Virus record (IMG/VR): IMGVR_UViG_3300022442_000002
Coordinates: 1-20,442 of that record
Source: a virus
DNA length: 20,442 bases
Direction: 5' to 3' (one strand)
The notes under the pieces are model-generated. The model was not told the DNA's origin and did no database searches. It saw nothing but the letters and a program-made list of their open reading frames with translations. This document shows, piece after piece, positions 6,234-14,273 of this stretch. The translations under genes and the position numbers were made by a program. The stretch's first letter is position 1, and each line of letters opens with the position of its first letter.

Positions 6234-6725
6234 ATGGCAACATTTAGTCAAATAAAAGAAGTTCGGATTCGTGTTGATGATCCTGCAGGGTTTCAGGATA
6301 TAATTGAAGTTGCAAACTCCGCAGCACTACCCGCCGCCCCCTCACCGTATACCGCTTATAAGCTTGCTGATACCGGCGCTTATGTGGCTACAGACTTGGA
6401 ATCGGGTGCAACAGCTTCTGATTATGAACGTCAACCGCTCAGGGTATCAGATAGCCGTATTGATAATTGGATAGACACCTACTCGATAGATAAAGCGGAA
6501 TGCAAAGCACTCGATGCAATAGCTACCCGGCTGGGTTCGGAAGTACGCTTACGCCGTGTACAGGCTGGTTCAGAGTCTACAGAGTTTACCGCTCTGAAAG
6601 ACCTGTATAATTATTACAAGGAATTATCGGACGAGTGTAAAGAGCGTTACCGGAAATCTAAAGGCAACAGTACTGGCCGGTATGGTTATTCCGATCAACC
6701 GGAAATCGCGGGGGGTGAAAATTGA
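6234..6725 (+). CDS. Head-tail connector/adaptor-like protein
   Basis: 163 residues from ATG 6234 (MATFSQIKEVRIRVDDPAG). This ATG was chosen because an upstream in-frame TTG at 6192 lies inside the promoter. There is no Shine-Dalgarno sequence, and the mRNA is predicted to begin at or within a base or two of the ATG. The N-terminal IKEVRIRVDDPAG segment and the C-terminal helical part with LKDLYNYYKELSDECKERY resemble gp6/gp15-like adaptor proteins that bind below the portal. The position as first gene of the neck module fits. The middle (about 40-75) is an insertion-like beta region. The C-terminus is polar and disordered-looking. The adaptor role is inferred mainly from position and helix pattern. 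Confidence 0.6.
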   Translation: MATFSQIKEVRIRVDDPAGFQDIIEVANSAALPAAPSPYTAYKLADTGAYVATDLESGATASDYERQPLRVSDSRIDNWIDTYSIDKAECKALDAIATRLGSEVRLRRVQAGSESTEFTALKDLYNYYKELSDECKERYRKSKGNSTGRYGYSDQPEIAGGEN

Positions 6726-6863
6726 TAACTCAATATACGATAACAAATGCAAGCTGGACGGCTATAACGTCCGCCGGGAACAAGAATATCGTGTAGATTA
6801 TCGGACGGAACTTCAGGGATCATTACTTGTAATGTTGGTTTTGAAGGACACTATTATGCTTAA
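6722..6863 (+). pseudogene. Small neck gene split by a frameshift
   Basis: A TTG at 6722 overlaps the preceding stop (TTGA) and has GGGGGTGA just upstream. Its frame reads LITQYTITNASWTAITSAGN and stops at TAG 6794-6796. The +1 frame then continues as CRLSDGTSGIITCNVGFEGH to TAA at 6861-6863, just past the next gene's start. Joined near 6790, the two halves give one plausible protein of about 46 residues. The TxTxTNxxWTAIT opening is common in small beta-rich phage neck/decoration proteins. Either one extra base inactivated the gene, or the frame changes during translation, or the sequence has an error. No classical slippery heptamer is visible at the junction. Confidence 0.5.
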
Positions 6864-7245
6864 TAAGATCATGCTGAAACAAGCGCGAGAAGGTTTCAAA
6901 AGAAACATCGCGGTTAATAGAAGTAGAATCACGCTCACAAGGCAGCCTACTACTACCGATCCGATAACAGGTGAACAAGTAGCAGACCCAACCGGCACGG
7001 CTACTACTCATACAATATACTGTAGGATAACGCACGAGCGTTCGCAGGTTCCAGAGAACGAAGCTAACCCCGCAGGGCTTTCAACGAATTTACAGCGTAT
7101 GATAATGACAGACTGGGAGAATATACCACAAGAGAACGATACCTTCACATGGAATGAAATCGGTTGGGAAGTTGGGCCGGTTGACCCTGTGATACAGTTC
7201 GGTGGTATAATAGGTTATCAAGCACCATTGCAGGAGGCGACCTAA
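6856..7245 (+). CDS. Head closure-like neck protein
   Basis: 129 residues from ATG 6856 (MLNKIMLKQAREGFKRNIAV). AAGGA at 6844-6848 stands 7 bases before this ATG. A longer frame reaching back to 6682 has no ribosome binding site and overlaps two genes, so I rejected it. The core, RSRITLTRQPTTTDPITGEQ, a beta strand TIYCRITHERSQVP, then TDWENIPQENDTFTWNEIGWEV, is the pattern of phage head-tail joining/head closure proteins (HK97 gp7-, SPP1 gp16-like) that plug the connector after packaging. It ends in the TAATG overlap with the next gene. Confidence 0.62.
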   Translation: MLNKIMLKQAREGFKRNIAVNRSRITLTRQPTTTDPITGEQVADPTGTATTHTIYCRITHERSQVPENEANPAGLSTNLQRMIMTDWENIPQENDTFTWNEIGWEVGPVDPVIQFGGIIGYQAPLQEAT

Positions 7246-7415
7246 TGGATCATAGAGGTATGAAAGAATACGTAGGCGGGGAGTATATAATCAGAGTTGT
7301 TGACGATGGAATTATAATTACTACTAATTCTAATCTAAAAACAACAGAAAAGATTAGATGGGAAGAAATACAGCATATGTTAAAACCTGTTGGTATTAAA
7401 AATAAGGATTTATAA
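7245..7415 (+). CDS. Small protein of unknown function (56 aa)
   Basis: ATG 7245 overlaps the preceding stop (TAATG) and has AGGAGG at 7232-7237, an excellent ribosome binding site, so the gene is well supported despite its size. It begins MDHRGMKEYVGGEYIIRVVD; a beta-hairpin-like N-terminus is followed by an amphipathic segment KIRWEEIQHMLKPVG. No family is recognised. Position inside the neck operon suggests a structural or assembly role. Confidence 0.65.
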   Translation: MDHRGMKEYVGGEYIIRVVDDGIIITTNSNLKTTEKIRWEEIQHMLKPVGIKNKDL

Positions 7416-7416
7416 A

Positions 7417-7623
7417 ATGGGAATGAAAATACCCGATTCGGCGGCAGACCCTGGGCATGATAATGAAAGCTTGCCGGATGCAAACGAAGCGTATATAATG
7501 AATCCGTATCCAGGGAAAGAATTATTGACAAGGCATGAAGCGCTTAACGCAATTAACGCCTTGTCGGGGATGTTACTAATAGATGGCAACAAGAGGAATA
7601 AACAGAGTAAAGAAGAGGACTGA
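7417..7623 (+). CDS. Small protein of unknown function (68 aa)
   Basis: Start ATG 7417 (MGMKIPDSAADPGHDNES) has AAGGA at 7404-7408, 8 bases upstream; an upstream in-frame alternative at 7390 lacks such a site. The N-terminal half is acidic and probably disordered; a helix KELLTRHEALNAINALSGML and a Lys/Glu tail follow. It overlaps the next gene by 41 bases, so both may be coupled. No known family is recognised. Confidence 0.58.
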   Translation: MGMKIPDSAADPGHDNESLPDANEAYIMNPYPGKELLTRHEALNAINALSGMLLIDGNKRNKQSKEED

Positions 7624-7936
7624 AAGCCTTTTCGAGCGGAAAAGAGCTGCGCTGTATGCTCTATCGCTTCGTTATGCTGCTGAGGCTCTGAATGATTTTC
7701 GCAAGAAACAAGCGCAAAATGCATACTGGACAAATAGGACTGGAACTGCACGTGATCTTGTTTTCTCGGATGCATACCTTGAAGAAACCGAGGTTGGTTG
7801 GTTTATTGCACATGGAGTTGAATACGGTGTATATTTAGAGCTTGCGAATAACGGAAGATACGAAGCTCTAAGACCGACAATAAAAGAGTTTGCAAAACCG
7901 TTTTTTAACGATGCAAAGAAATTGTATAAGGATTAG
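7583..7936 (+). CDS. HK97 gp10-like neck/tail completion protein
   Basis: 117 residues. Opens MATRGINRVKKRTESLFERK, continues as a long helix and then the diagnostic core: YWTNRTGTARDLVFSDAYLE, followed by a VGWFIAHGVEYGVYLE segment and ELANNGRYEALRPTIKEF. The pattern TGxAR...IAHGVEYGxYLELANxGxYxALxPT is typical of HK97 gp10/minor tail-type proteins at the head-tail joint. The order head closure, gp10-like, tail terminator, tail tube is standard in siphophages. The start lies within the previous gene. Confidence 0.8.
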   Translation: MATRGINRVKKRTESLFERKRAALYALSLRYAAEALNDFRKKQAQNAYWTNRTGTARDLVFSDAYLEETEVGWFIAHGVEYGVYLELANNGRYEALRPTIKEFAKPFFNDAKKLYKD

Positions 7937-7938
7937 AA

Positions 7939-8292
7939 ATGTTATCCAAAGTTATCGAGCAGATAAAAACCGGATCAATTACAAACGTTGTCCCGTATGG
8001 CTCGGCTCTTCCGGCTACGCCTTACGTAGTAGTACGTCCTGAACGTGATCCGCTCGACCGTGGACGCGTATTCCGGATAATAGCGCATTATCAGCCGGGG
8101 CAACAAGCTTGGCTTGAAGATTATATATTTGACGAAATACTTACCTTGTTAGATGAATTTACAGCTACGTCAAGGCATGGAAACGATAACAGGTTAGTGA
8201 CAGAACAAGAATATACTGATATAATAGTGGATAACGACGATGGCACAATAAGCATGGAACGTAGATTCCTAATGCCGTCGAGAACATTTTAA
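7939..8292 (+). CDS. Tail terminator-like protein
   Basis: 117 residues, starts 2 bases after the gp10-like gene. It shows an N-terminal helix MLSKVIEQIKTG, the strand PATPYVVVRPERDP, a helix WLEDYIFDEILTLLDEF and a C-terminal beta strand ISMERRFLMPSR. The alpha-beta layout, the length and the position right before the tail-tube genes fit the tail terminator that caps the tube and binds the neck (lambda gpU/SPP1 gp17 role). The sequence alone is not diagnostic. Confidence 0.6.
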   Translation: MLSKVIEQIKTGSITNVVPYGSALPATPYVVVRPERDPLDRGRVFRIIAHYQPGQQAWLEDYIFDEILTLLDEFTATSRHGNDNRLVTEQEYTDIIVDNDDGTISMERRFLMPSRTF

Positions 8293-8303
8293 AGGAGAAA
8301 AAA

Positions 8304-9251
8304 ATGTCATTAAGAAGTTCAGCAAAATACGAATTTGGGTTACCGTTTGCACGTTTCATGCCATTAAATGATGACTTAACAATTCCAACAGTAACTCGGA
8401 TGCTCGGCGGTACAGGGCCGTTCGATTTTTCAGGTGTTACAGATGATACAGCAGTACAGTTGTATATCAAGCAAGATGATGGAACGGCAACGAGTATAAC
8501 CGTTGATGTTTCTACCGCAAGCGACACATCTGCTGTAACTGTTTCAGAGTTGCAAACTGCGCTTGATTCTGGTGCTTCCCCCGCATTATCTACAATAGAT
8601 ATTGCAGCAACTACAGCAGCAGGCAAAAACGGAAGCACAAGGATTAAACTTGCTTCAACTGATACATCGACTACACCGAGCTACATACAGGTATACGGAG
8701 AACTCGCAGAAATCGCTAAGTTCGGACAGGGCTTCGGCCTGAAGTTTGTCAAGTTCGATACGCTACGAACATTCGGTCTTACCCCTACCATGAAAGACGA
8801 TGAAACTTTCACGACTACCGATGCACAGGGACAGGATACCGAAGTTATATCGGACGGCTACAGGAAAGGCTCAACAGCAAGTGTTACCGACACTGCAAAA
8901 GACCCTGAATTCAAGGTTCTAATGCTTGGCGGTTCATATAATTCTACAACCGGACGCTACGAAGCAGGTACTTCGGAATCTGTACGATACTACTTCTATG
9001 TAGAATTGTATTATCCGTATTACTCAAGAGGAACTAATCAGGAAGCTGATATTGTTGGATACAAGCAAAAAGTCATTCGTATGGCCAAAGGAGGCTTGGG
9101 TGAAGATACTCACGGACGTGAATGGTCGGACGGTAACTATACACTAACCGCTGTTACATACATAGATGAAAATGATAATCTTCTTGCAGATGAATACGAA
9201 GATGAATTAACCATTTCGGAATACAATGCGCTTGCATTATCAGATGTATAA
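8304..9251 (+). CDS. Major tail (tube) protein, first paralogue
   Basis: 315 residues; GGAG-type site 8 bases before ATG. Beta-rich, no membrane segments. It shares with the next gene an N-terminal LRSxAxYEFG motif followed by RFxPxND, then GPxDFSxxTDxTAVxLY, a central YIQVYGELAEI...FGQGFGL motif near residues 130-150 and a C-terminal SEYNALALSDV. These mark two copies of one tail-tube-type fold. The position between terminator and chaperone makes the major tail tube protein the best call. Residues about 50-110 are a Ser/Thr/Ala-rich region that may be an added Ig-like or loop domain. Which paralogue forms most of the tube cannot be told. Confidence 0.7.
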   Translation: MSLRSSAKYEFGLPFARFMPLNDDLTIPTVTRMLGGTGPFDFSGVTDDTAVQLYIKQDDGTATSITVDVSTASDTSAVTVSELQTALDSGASPALSTIDIAATTAAGKNGSTRIKLASTDTSTTPSYIQVYGELAEIAKFGQGFGLKFVKFDTLRTFGLTPTMKDDETFTTTDAQGQDTEVISDGYRKGSTASVTDTAKDPEFKVLMLGGSYNSTTGRYEAGTSESVRYYFYVELYYPYYSRGTNQEADIVGYKQKVIRMAKGGLGEDTHGREWSDGNYTLTAVTYIDENDNLLADEYEDELTISEYNALALSDV

Positions 9252-9263
9252 GGGGATATCTTT

Positions 9264-10196
9264 ATGGCCCTTCGTTCTGATGCAAGATATGAATTCGGGA
9301 TAGAATTTCTTCGTTTTCTTCCACATAATGATAATCACACGGTAGCCACAGAGGATAATGTATATTCCTCTGTAGGCCCGTGGGATTTTTCAAGCGCAAC
9401 AGACACTACAGCGGTTCCGCTATATACACAAGTAGACGATGGAGAGCTTATAACAAGGCTTGTCGATCTATCAGGAGTACTTGATATAACTGCTGTTACA
9501 CCGTCTGAATTGGTAGAGGTGATTGAAGCCGCGGAATCAACCGGATATGAAAGCTACGATATTAGAGTAACTTCCGATGGCGATACGCGTGTAACTACAG
9601 ACGGTGATACCCGCGTACTTCATGATCCGTACGATTCATTTTCAGTTGATGGAGATAGAATACAGGTTACATCATCAAGCGCGAATTATTGGATACAAGT
9701 TTTCGGTGAACTTGCTGAAATATCAGGATTCGGACAGGGTTTTGGGCTTCGCTGGATTAATTGTGATACGGTTAGAAGTATTGAAAAAACAAAACGTAAC
9801 CTTGGAAGTCAAACTCATGTTACCCGCGATGGATCAGGTGGATTTACAGAGGTACGGGAGCAACCGCGTGAGGCTGGAAGAGATATAAATATAATTGATA
9901 CTGCAACAGATTATTCGCTTAAAACTATGATAGATAAGCAAGGCAGATCATTATATATAGAAATATATACTCCTGTATATCGTAGTGGGATAAATCCTAA
10001 AAAAAATCCTGTATCATATGTTCAAGAAAAAATATATAATTGTGTTGGTAGAAGTTTAGGTAAGACAAGAGAGCAAGGCTTCTCAGGACAGAGATATAAT
10101 ATTAACTCGACTAAAGGGGCGGGCTACAGTGATGACTATAATACAGAAACTATTACACCGGCAGAATACGCAGCACTCGGACTTAGCGACTACTAA
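9264..10196 (+). CDS. Major tail (tube) protein, second paralogue
   Basis: 310 residues, 12 bases after its paralogue. N-terminus MALRSDARYEFGIEFLRFLP, centre WIQVFGELAEISGFGQGFGL and C-terminus AEYAALGLSDY align with the first copy, while the middle differs. Residues about 99-121 contain three tandem copies of an 8-residue unit (DIRVTSDG, DTRVTTDG, DTRVLHD). The last third diverges strongly from the first copy and uses more A/T. The two may form a mixed tube, or one may be a tail-tip or ring variant. Its end overlaps the chaperone frame. Confidence 0.65.
   Translation: MALRSDARYEFGIEFLRFLPHNDNHTVATEDNVYSSVGPWDFSSATDTTAVPLYTQVDDGELITRLVDLSGVLDITAVTPSELVEVIEAAESTGYESYDIRVTSDGDTRVTTDGDTRVLHDPYDSFSVDGDRIQVTSSSANYWIQVFGELAEISGFGQGFGLRWINCDTVRSIEKTKRNLGSQTHVTRDGSGGFTEVREQPREAGRDINIIDTATDYSLKTMIDKQGRSLYIEIYTPVYRSGINPKKNPVSYVQEKIYNCVGRSLGKTREQGFSGQRYNINSTKGAGYSDDYNTETITPAEYAALGLSDY
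9558..9626 (+). repeat. 24-base in-frame repeats (D-x-R-V-T-x-D-G)
   Basis: Three tandem units of 8 codons (9558-9581, 9582-9605, 9606-9626, the last shortened) encode DIRVTSDG, DTRVTTDG and DTRVLHD. At the DNA level the units differ at synonymous positions, so they are not fresh copies. A related run (TTEGDRRETTGGDIRVTQDA) occurs in the distal tail-like protein at 14270. Confidence 0.75.
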
Positions 10197-10842
10197 AGAG
10201 AAAATACAAGAATCTCAATATCCCATTATTATGGCGCCCTTTTTTGGCACTCCGGTTCCTGTAATGCTTCGTGAACTAACGCAAGCGCAGATAATGGCAT
10301 GTGGTAGTTTTTCCCTCATAGAAACATTCAAAGATAAAATCGAACGGCAGCAGAAATCCGATAATCTTGATCTTGATACTGTTATTGAATATTCAGAGAA
10401 ACATAACGAAATATGTAAACGCGCTCTTTTGAAACCGACGTATGATGAAATAATTGAAATGATAACAGATACGAAAATAGAAGAGGCACGAAATAAACTG
10501 AAAGAACTTAAAGAGCGTATCAAAGAAACTCCACGGGGTGAAGAGCGAACAAAAATAGAACATGAAATAGATTCGCTTAGAGTTTGGACGGATCTTATAT
10601 TGCCGGATGATTTCACTTCTTTCATAGTATCGTATACGCTTAATATTGAAAAATCTGATATAAAAGAGCTTACAAGAGAAGTGCTTTTGAATGCTGCTAT
10701 ATTGGCAGAGCAAGGGCATGATAACCCAGCAGATCATGTAACAGGGAAGTTCACTGATTTCATGAAAGATGATATAAACTCCCGTGCATGGATTATCCTC
10801 CGCGATGCAAGAGAAGAAAACCGGAGGACAAATGTCCGTTAA
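10132..10842 (+). CDS. Tail assembly chaperone-like protein
   Basis: 236 residues from ATG 10132 (a GTG sits directly before it). The start is uncertain. ATG 10231 lacks any ribosome binding site and would lose residues (KEKIQESQYPIIMAPFFG) that look like part of the fold, so the longer form is preferred although it overlaps the tail-tube gene by 65 bases. The protein is helical and highly charged, with no membrane segment. The position immediately before the tape measure gene is where tail assembly chaperones (lambda gpG/GT role) stand; they coat the tape measure during tube polymerisation. The +1 frame stays open past its end, so a frameshifted longer form is conceivable. Confidence 0.55.
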   Translation: MTIIQKLLHRQNTQHSDLATTKEKIQESQYPIIMAPFFGTPVPVMLRELTQAQIMACGSFSLIETFKDKIERQQKSDNLDLDTVIEYSEKHNEICKRALLKPTYDEIIEMITDTKIEEARNKLKELKERIKETPRGEERTKIEHEIDSLRVWTDLILPDDFTSFIVSYTLNIEKSDIKELTREVLLNAAILAEQGHDNPADHVTGKFTDFMKDDINSRAWIILRDAREENRRTNVR

Positions 10843-10885
10843 ACGTGATATACTAACAGCAACAGGCGGTTACAATGGCAGTTGA
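10832..10885 (+). CDS. Micro-ORF coupling chaperone and tape measure genes (17 aa)
   Basis: ATG 10832 lies inside the chaperone end and has GGAGG at 10823-10827, 4 bases upstream, a better site than that of the tape measure gene. It reads MSVKRDILTATGGYNGS and stops at 10883-10885, eleven bases into the tape measure gene. It may be a coupling peptide that delivers ribosomes to the tape measure start, or the C-terminal extension of the chaperone made by a frameshift (the +1 frame is open from about 10784). Confidence 0.4.
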   Translation: MSVKRDILTATGGYNGS

Positions 10886-13800
10886 TGCAGGAACTATATA
10901 CAGTGAAGTCCGTATCGAACTCGATAAACTTAAAGGTGATATAAGAAAAACTCGCACAGAATTTGATAAGTTTGGAAAGTCTAATCAAAGGCAAGCCCGG
11001 AAAGTTCAAAAATCATGGACAGACAAGTTTAAACAGATAAATCTCGCGGGTGTTGCTGCTTTTGCAGGAATAGGTGTTGCGCTTAAAAAAGCTATTACTC
11101 AGTTTGCTGATTTCGAGCAGGCGATGGCGAACGTCCAGTCCGTCGCCCGTGCTACCCCGGAAGAATTTAGGAGGCTTGAAGAGGCCGCACAGCAAGCAGG
11201 GGAAACCACGGCGTTTTCAGCGACTGAATCAGCTAACGCTCTGTATTCCCTCGCTTCCGCGGGATTAGATGCGAAAGAATCAGCAGCGGCGCTCGATGGG
11301 GTGTTGCAGTTAGCTGGCGCGACACAATCCGATCTTACTGATACTTCCGCTTCAGTTGCTGCTGCTTTGAGTCAATTCGGCTTAGATGCTTCCGAAGCAA
11401 CCGATGTTTCCAATACGTTTGCTGCTGCGATTGCTAACAGTCAGGCTAACATGACTAAGTTATCGAATGCGATGCGTCAAGTAGGACCCGTCGCGGGTAC
11501 ACTCGGTATATCAATAGAAGAAACCACAGGCGCATTACAGGCGTTATTCGATGCGGGTTTTAGAGGCGAGCAAGCAGGAACTGCGCTTCGTAATATTTTA
11601 TCCTCACTCGCGAATGAATCAGATGCAACAGTTAAAAAACTGAATGACTTAGGTGTGGCTTTTGAAGATGTTGACCCGGCTGCTAACTCTCTTACAGATG
11701 TGATAGGAACTCTTGCAGAGGCGGGACTTGAAACTGGACAAGTGCTTGATGCTTTCGGACGTGAAGCAGGGCCTCAATTATTAACTCTGTTACAGACTGG
11801 CGAACAAGGGTTGAAAGATTATACAGCAGCCGTAACTGATACAAACGCGGCCTCCGAAGCATACGAAATACAGATGGATACTATGCAAGGTTCACTTGCT
11901 GAACTTAGCAGTGCTACAGAATCAGCCGCAATTACTTTCATTAGTGAATTCGCACCGGCTATTCGAGCGGTTATCGAATCTTTAACATCTCTGATAAGAT
12001 TCATAAGCGATATTCCAGGGCCTTTAAAAGTCATGCTCGGTCTTTTCACTGGTGGGGTAGCAACAGTAGCAGGTTTCACTACTGCACTGTCAGTACTTGG
12101 CGTTACTGCGGGGGTTGCTCTCGGGCCTATAACAGCTATAGTTGCTGCAGCTTCCGCGCTTACGGCTGGTTTTATAGCAGTCAAGGGCGCTATAGGAAAT
12201 GTGAAACTCGGTGATCTACGGGGTGAAGTTGAGGGTATAGCTTCTGAGCTTGATCTTACGCAGCAGAAGGCAAAAGAGTTCGCGATAAACCTAAAAGCTA
12301 TAGGCGCTAACAAAGATAATCTCGATGGTATAATATCCGGAATAAAACAGATAAAACAAGAGTTCGGGTTATCTATAGATGTGATAGAAGAAGCGAATCA
12401 GAAGTTTTTGACGCTTCGCGAAATCGGGGTATCGACTGCGGATGCTGTCGATAATCTGAAACGTGAATACGGATTAACAGAGGAAGAAGTTTTCGCAGTT
12501 TTAGAAGTTAATGAAGAGCTGTCAAAGGAGACTGAAAATGCTCTTGAAACGCAGCAAGAGAAAACAAAAGAACAAAAGGAATTTGTTAAGCAATTATCCA
12601 GGGAAGTTACCCGTCGCGATGCTGTAAGACAACTCGCACAGGGAAATGAAAAACTCGCTCAATCTGCACTTAATTTTCTGAAAAAGCAAGATGAACAGTT
12701 AAATAAAAACGAAGACAGAGTAATCGATAAAATACAAGCTGAATTGGATCTTGAAGAAGAGGTAAACAACTTACAGGAACTAAAAAATGAAGGTGGAATA
12801 ACAGAAGCTGAACTTACTGAAAGAAGCAATTCACTAAGAAAAAATATTAGAGATAATCTGATAGAATCCGTACAGGCTGGTGAGGAATTAACAGAGGGAC
12901 AATGGCACTTACTCGGAGCTATAAATGAATTTCTCGGTGTACAAAAAGAAACTGTGGAAGAGTCTGAGAATCTTTCCGATTCTTTTGAAGAGATAGAAAC
13001 TAACATATACTCCGGTATAGATGCACTTGAAAAATACCATGATGAATCAAAAGCAACGTATACTGATATTTCCGATCAAACTGAATCATATGAAATGGAA
13101 TTACTGAGGCTTGTCGGGACAGAAGAGGAAGTAATTGAAGCCGAAAGAGATAGGGCGATTGCAGCTGCTCGGGCTTCCGGCGGTTCTATCGATGCGATAA
13201 ACAGACAGATAGATGCGATAAATAGATTGTATGATGAAATGCTAAACCGTGCGCGAGAAAGCACAGAAGAGCAGAAAACGTTATTCAGAGAATTCCTTGA
13301 TAGTGTACGTGAAACCGAGGCTGATTGGCAAGATTATTTTGACGTTGTAACAAATGGATTCACAAATCTTGTTTCGAGTATAGATAGTCTTGTGCAGGCA
13401 AGCGCTGATAATCAGATAGAAGAGATCAATCGGGTACTCGATGCGCAGTTGTCGACAATAAATAGATTAGAACAAAACCGTATTGATTCAATAGATAGAC
13501 AGTTACAAAAAGAGCTTGAAGCAGCAGGAGTAGCAGAAGAAACAAGGCTTGAATCATTAGAGCGACAATTAGAAGAAGCAAAAGAATCTGGGGATAAAGA
13601 AACAGAGGCAAGACTTGAAGATGAAATAACAAGACTTGAAATTATACAGAAATATGAAAAGGAAAAAACTAAAACAGAAGAAGAGGCCGAAGCAGAAAGA
13701 ATTGAAGCTACAGAAGAAGCAGAGCAAGAGAAAGCACAAATACAATATGAGGCAAACATAGCTGCATGGAGATCCAAGCTTGCAATTGCCTTAGCAGATG

Positions 13801-14273
13801 CAGCACGTGCTATAATAACAGGATATGCACAGCTTGGGCCGATTGCTGGTTCCATCGCAGCGGCTACGACAGGGGTTGCAACAGGAATACAGATAGCTGC
13901 TATGAGACAGGCGAAGCCGGAAGAACCGGATTTCGCTACAGGCGGAATCGTAAATCCTATACGTGATAATATAAATAATATTCAGAGTAGATCGAACAAG
14001 CCTGAGTTTCAAACAGGCGGTATTATGGTTCCCTCCGGTTCGGATGGTAGACAAATAACTGTCGCTGAAAATGGTTCTCCTGAGCTTATGCTTAATTCCG
14101 GCGGTGAAGGTGCTGCGCTATTAGATGAATTTGCAAATCGTATAGTACGAGCTATGGGAACACAGCGCGGTGGCGGTGGTATAATGAATGTTCAGCTTTC
14201 AGTTGACGGTAGAAAAATAGCAGAGAATACGGTAGACTATATTAACAACGGACAGATACGGGTTAAGGTATGA
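10875..14273 (+). CDS. Tail tape measure protein
   Basis: 1132 residues, the longest gene here. The N-terminal half has the TP901-type tape measure core: FADFEQAMANVQSVARAT (about 78-95), GETTAFSATESANALYSLAS, then NMTKLSNAMRQVGPVAGTLG and GFRGEQAGTALRNILSSL. Residues about 380-437 form hydrophobic, Gly/Ala-rich segments that may cross the host membrane on ejection. Residues 460-960 are mostly coiled coil, densest at about 850-965. The C-terminus has TGGIV and the ENGSPELML motif seen in many tape measures. By the usual rule of about 0.15 nm per residue, the tail should be very roughly 150-170 nm. The gene ends in an ATGA overlap with the next gene. The ribosome binding site (AGGCGG) is weak, consistent with coupling. 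Confidence 0.95.
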   Translation: MAVDAGTIYSEVRIELDKLKGDIRKTRTEFDKFGKSNQRQARKVQKSWTDKFKQINLAGVAAFAGIGVALKKAITQFADFEQAMANVQSVARATPEEFRRLEEAAQQAGETTAFSATESANALYSLASAGLDAKESAAALDGVLQLAGATQSDLTDTSASVAAALSQFGLDASEATDVSNTFAAAIANSQANMTKLSNAMRQVGPVAGTLGISIEETTGALQALFDAGFRGEQAGTALRNILSSLANESDATVKKLNDLGVAFEDVDPAANSLTDVIGTLAEAGLETGQVLDAFGREAGPQLLTLLQTGEQGLKDYTAAVTDTNAASEAYEIQMDTMQGSLAELSSATESAAITFISEFAPAIRAVIESLTSLIRFISDIPGPLKVMLGLFTGGVATVAGFTTALSVLGVTAGVALGPITAIVAAASALTAGFIAVKGAIGNVKLGDLRGEVEGIASELDLTQQKAKEFAINLKAIGANKDNLDGIISGIKQIKQEFGLSIDVIEEANQKFLTLREIGVSTADAVDNLKREYGLTEEEVFAVLEVNEELSKETENALETQQEKTKEQKEFVKQLSREVTRRDAVRQLAQGNEKLAQSALNFLKKQDEQLNKNEDRVIDKIQAELDLEEEVNNLQELKNEGGITEAELTERSNSLRKNIRDNLIESVQAGEELTEGQWHLLGAINEFLGVQKETVEESENLSDSFEEIETNIYSGIDALEKYHDESKATYTDISDQTESYEMELLRLVGTEEEVIEAERDRAIAAARASGGSIDAINRQIDAINRLYDEMLNRARESTEEQKTLFREFLDSVRETEADWQDYFDVVTNGFTNLVSSIDSLVQASADNQIEEINRVLDAQLSTINRLEQNRIDSIDRQLQKELEAAGVAEETRLESLERQLEEAKESGDKETEARLEDEITRLEIIQKYEKEKTKTEEEAEAERIEATEEAEQEKAQIQYEANIAAWRSKLAIALADAARAIITGYAQLGPIAGSIAAATTGVATGIQIAAMRQAKPEEPDFATGGIVNPIRDNINNIQSRSNKPEFQTGGIMVPSGSDGRQITVAENGSPELMLNSGGEGAALLDEFANRIVRAMGTQRGGGGIMNVQLSVDGRKIAENTVDYINNGQIRVKV

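Noticed and set aside
6682-6855. Longer start for the head closure protein
   Set aside because: It overlaps the connector gene and the split small gene, lacks a ribosome site and adds non-family residues; AAGGA supports ATG 6856.
11819-12313. Long antisense ORFs under the tape measure gene (also 13412-13855, 12659-13006)
   Set aside because: Ser/Ala-rich translations typical of the reverse complement of a helical gene; no ribosome sites or known motifs.
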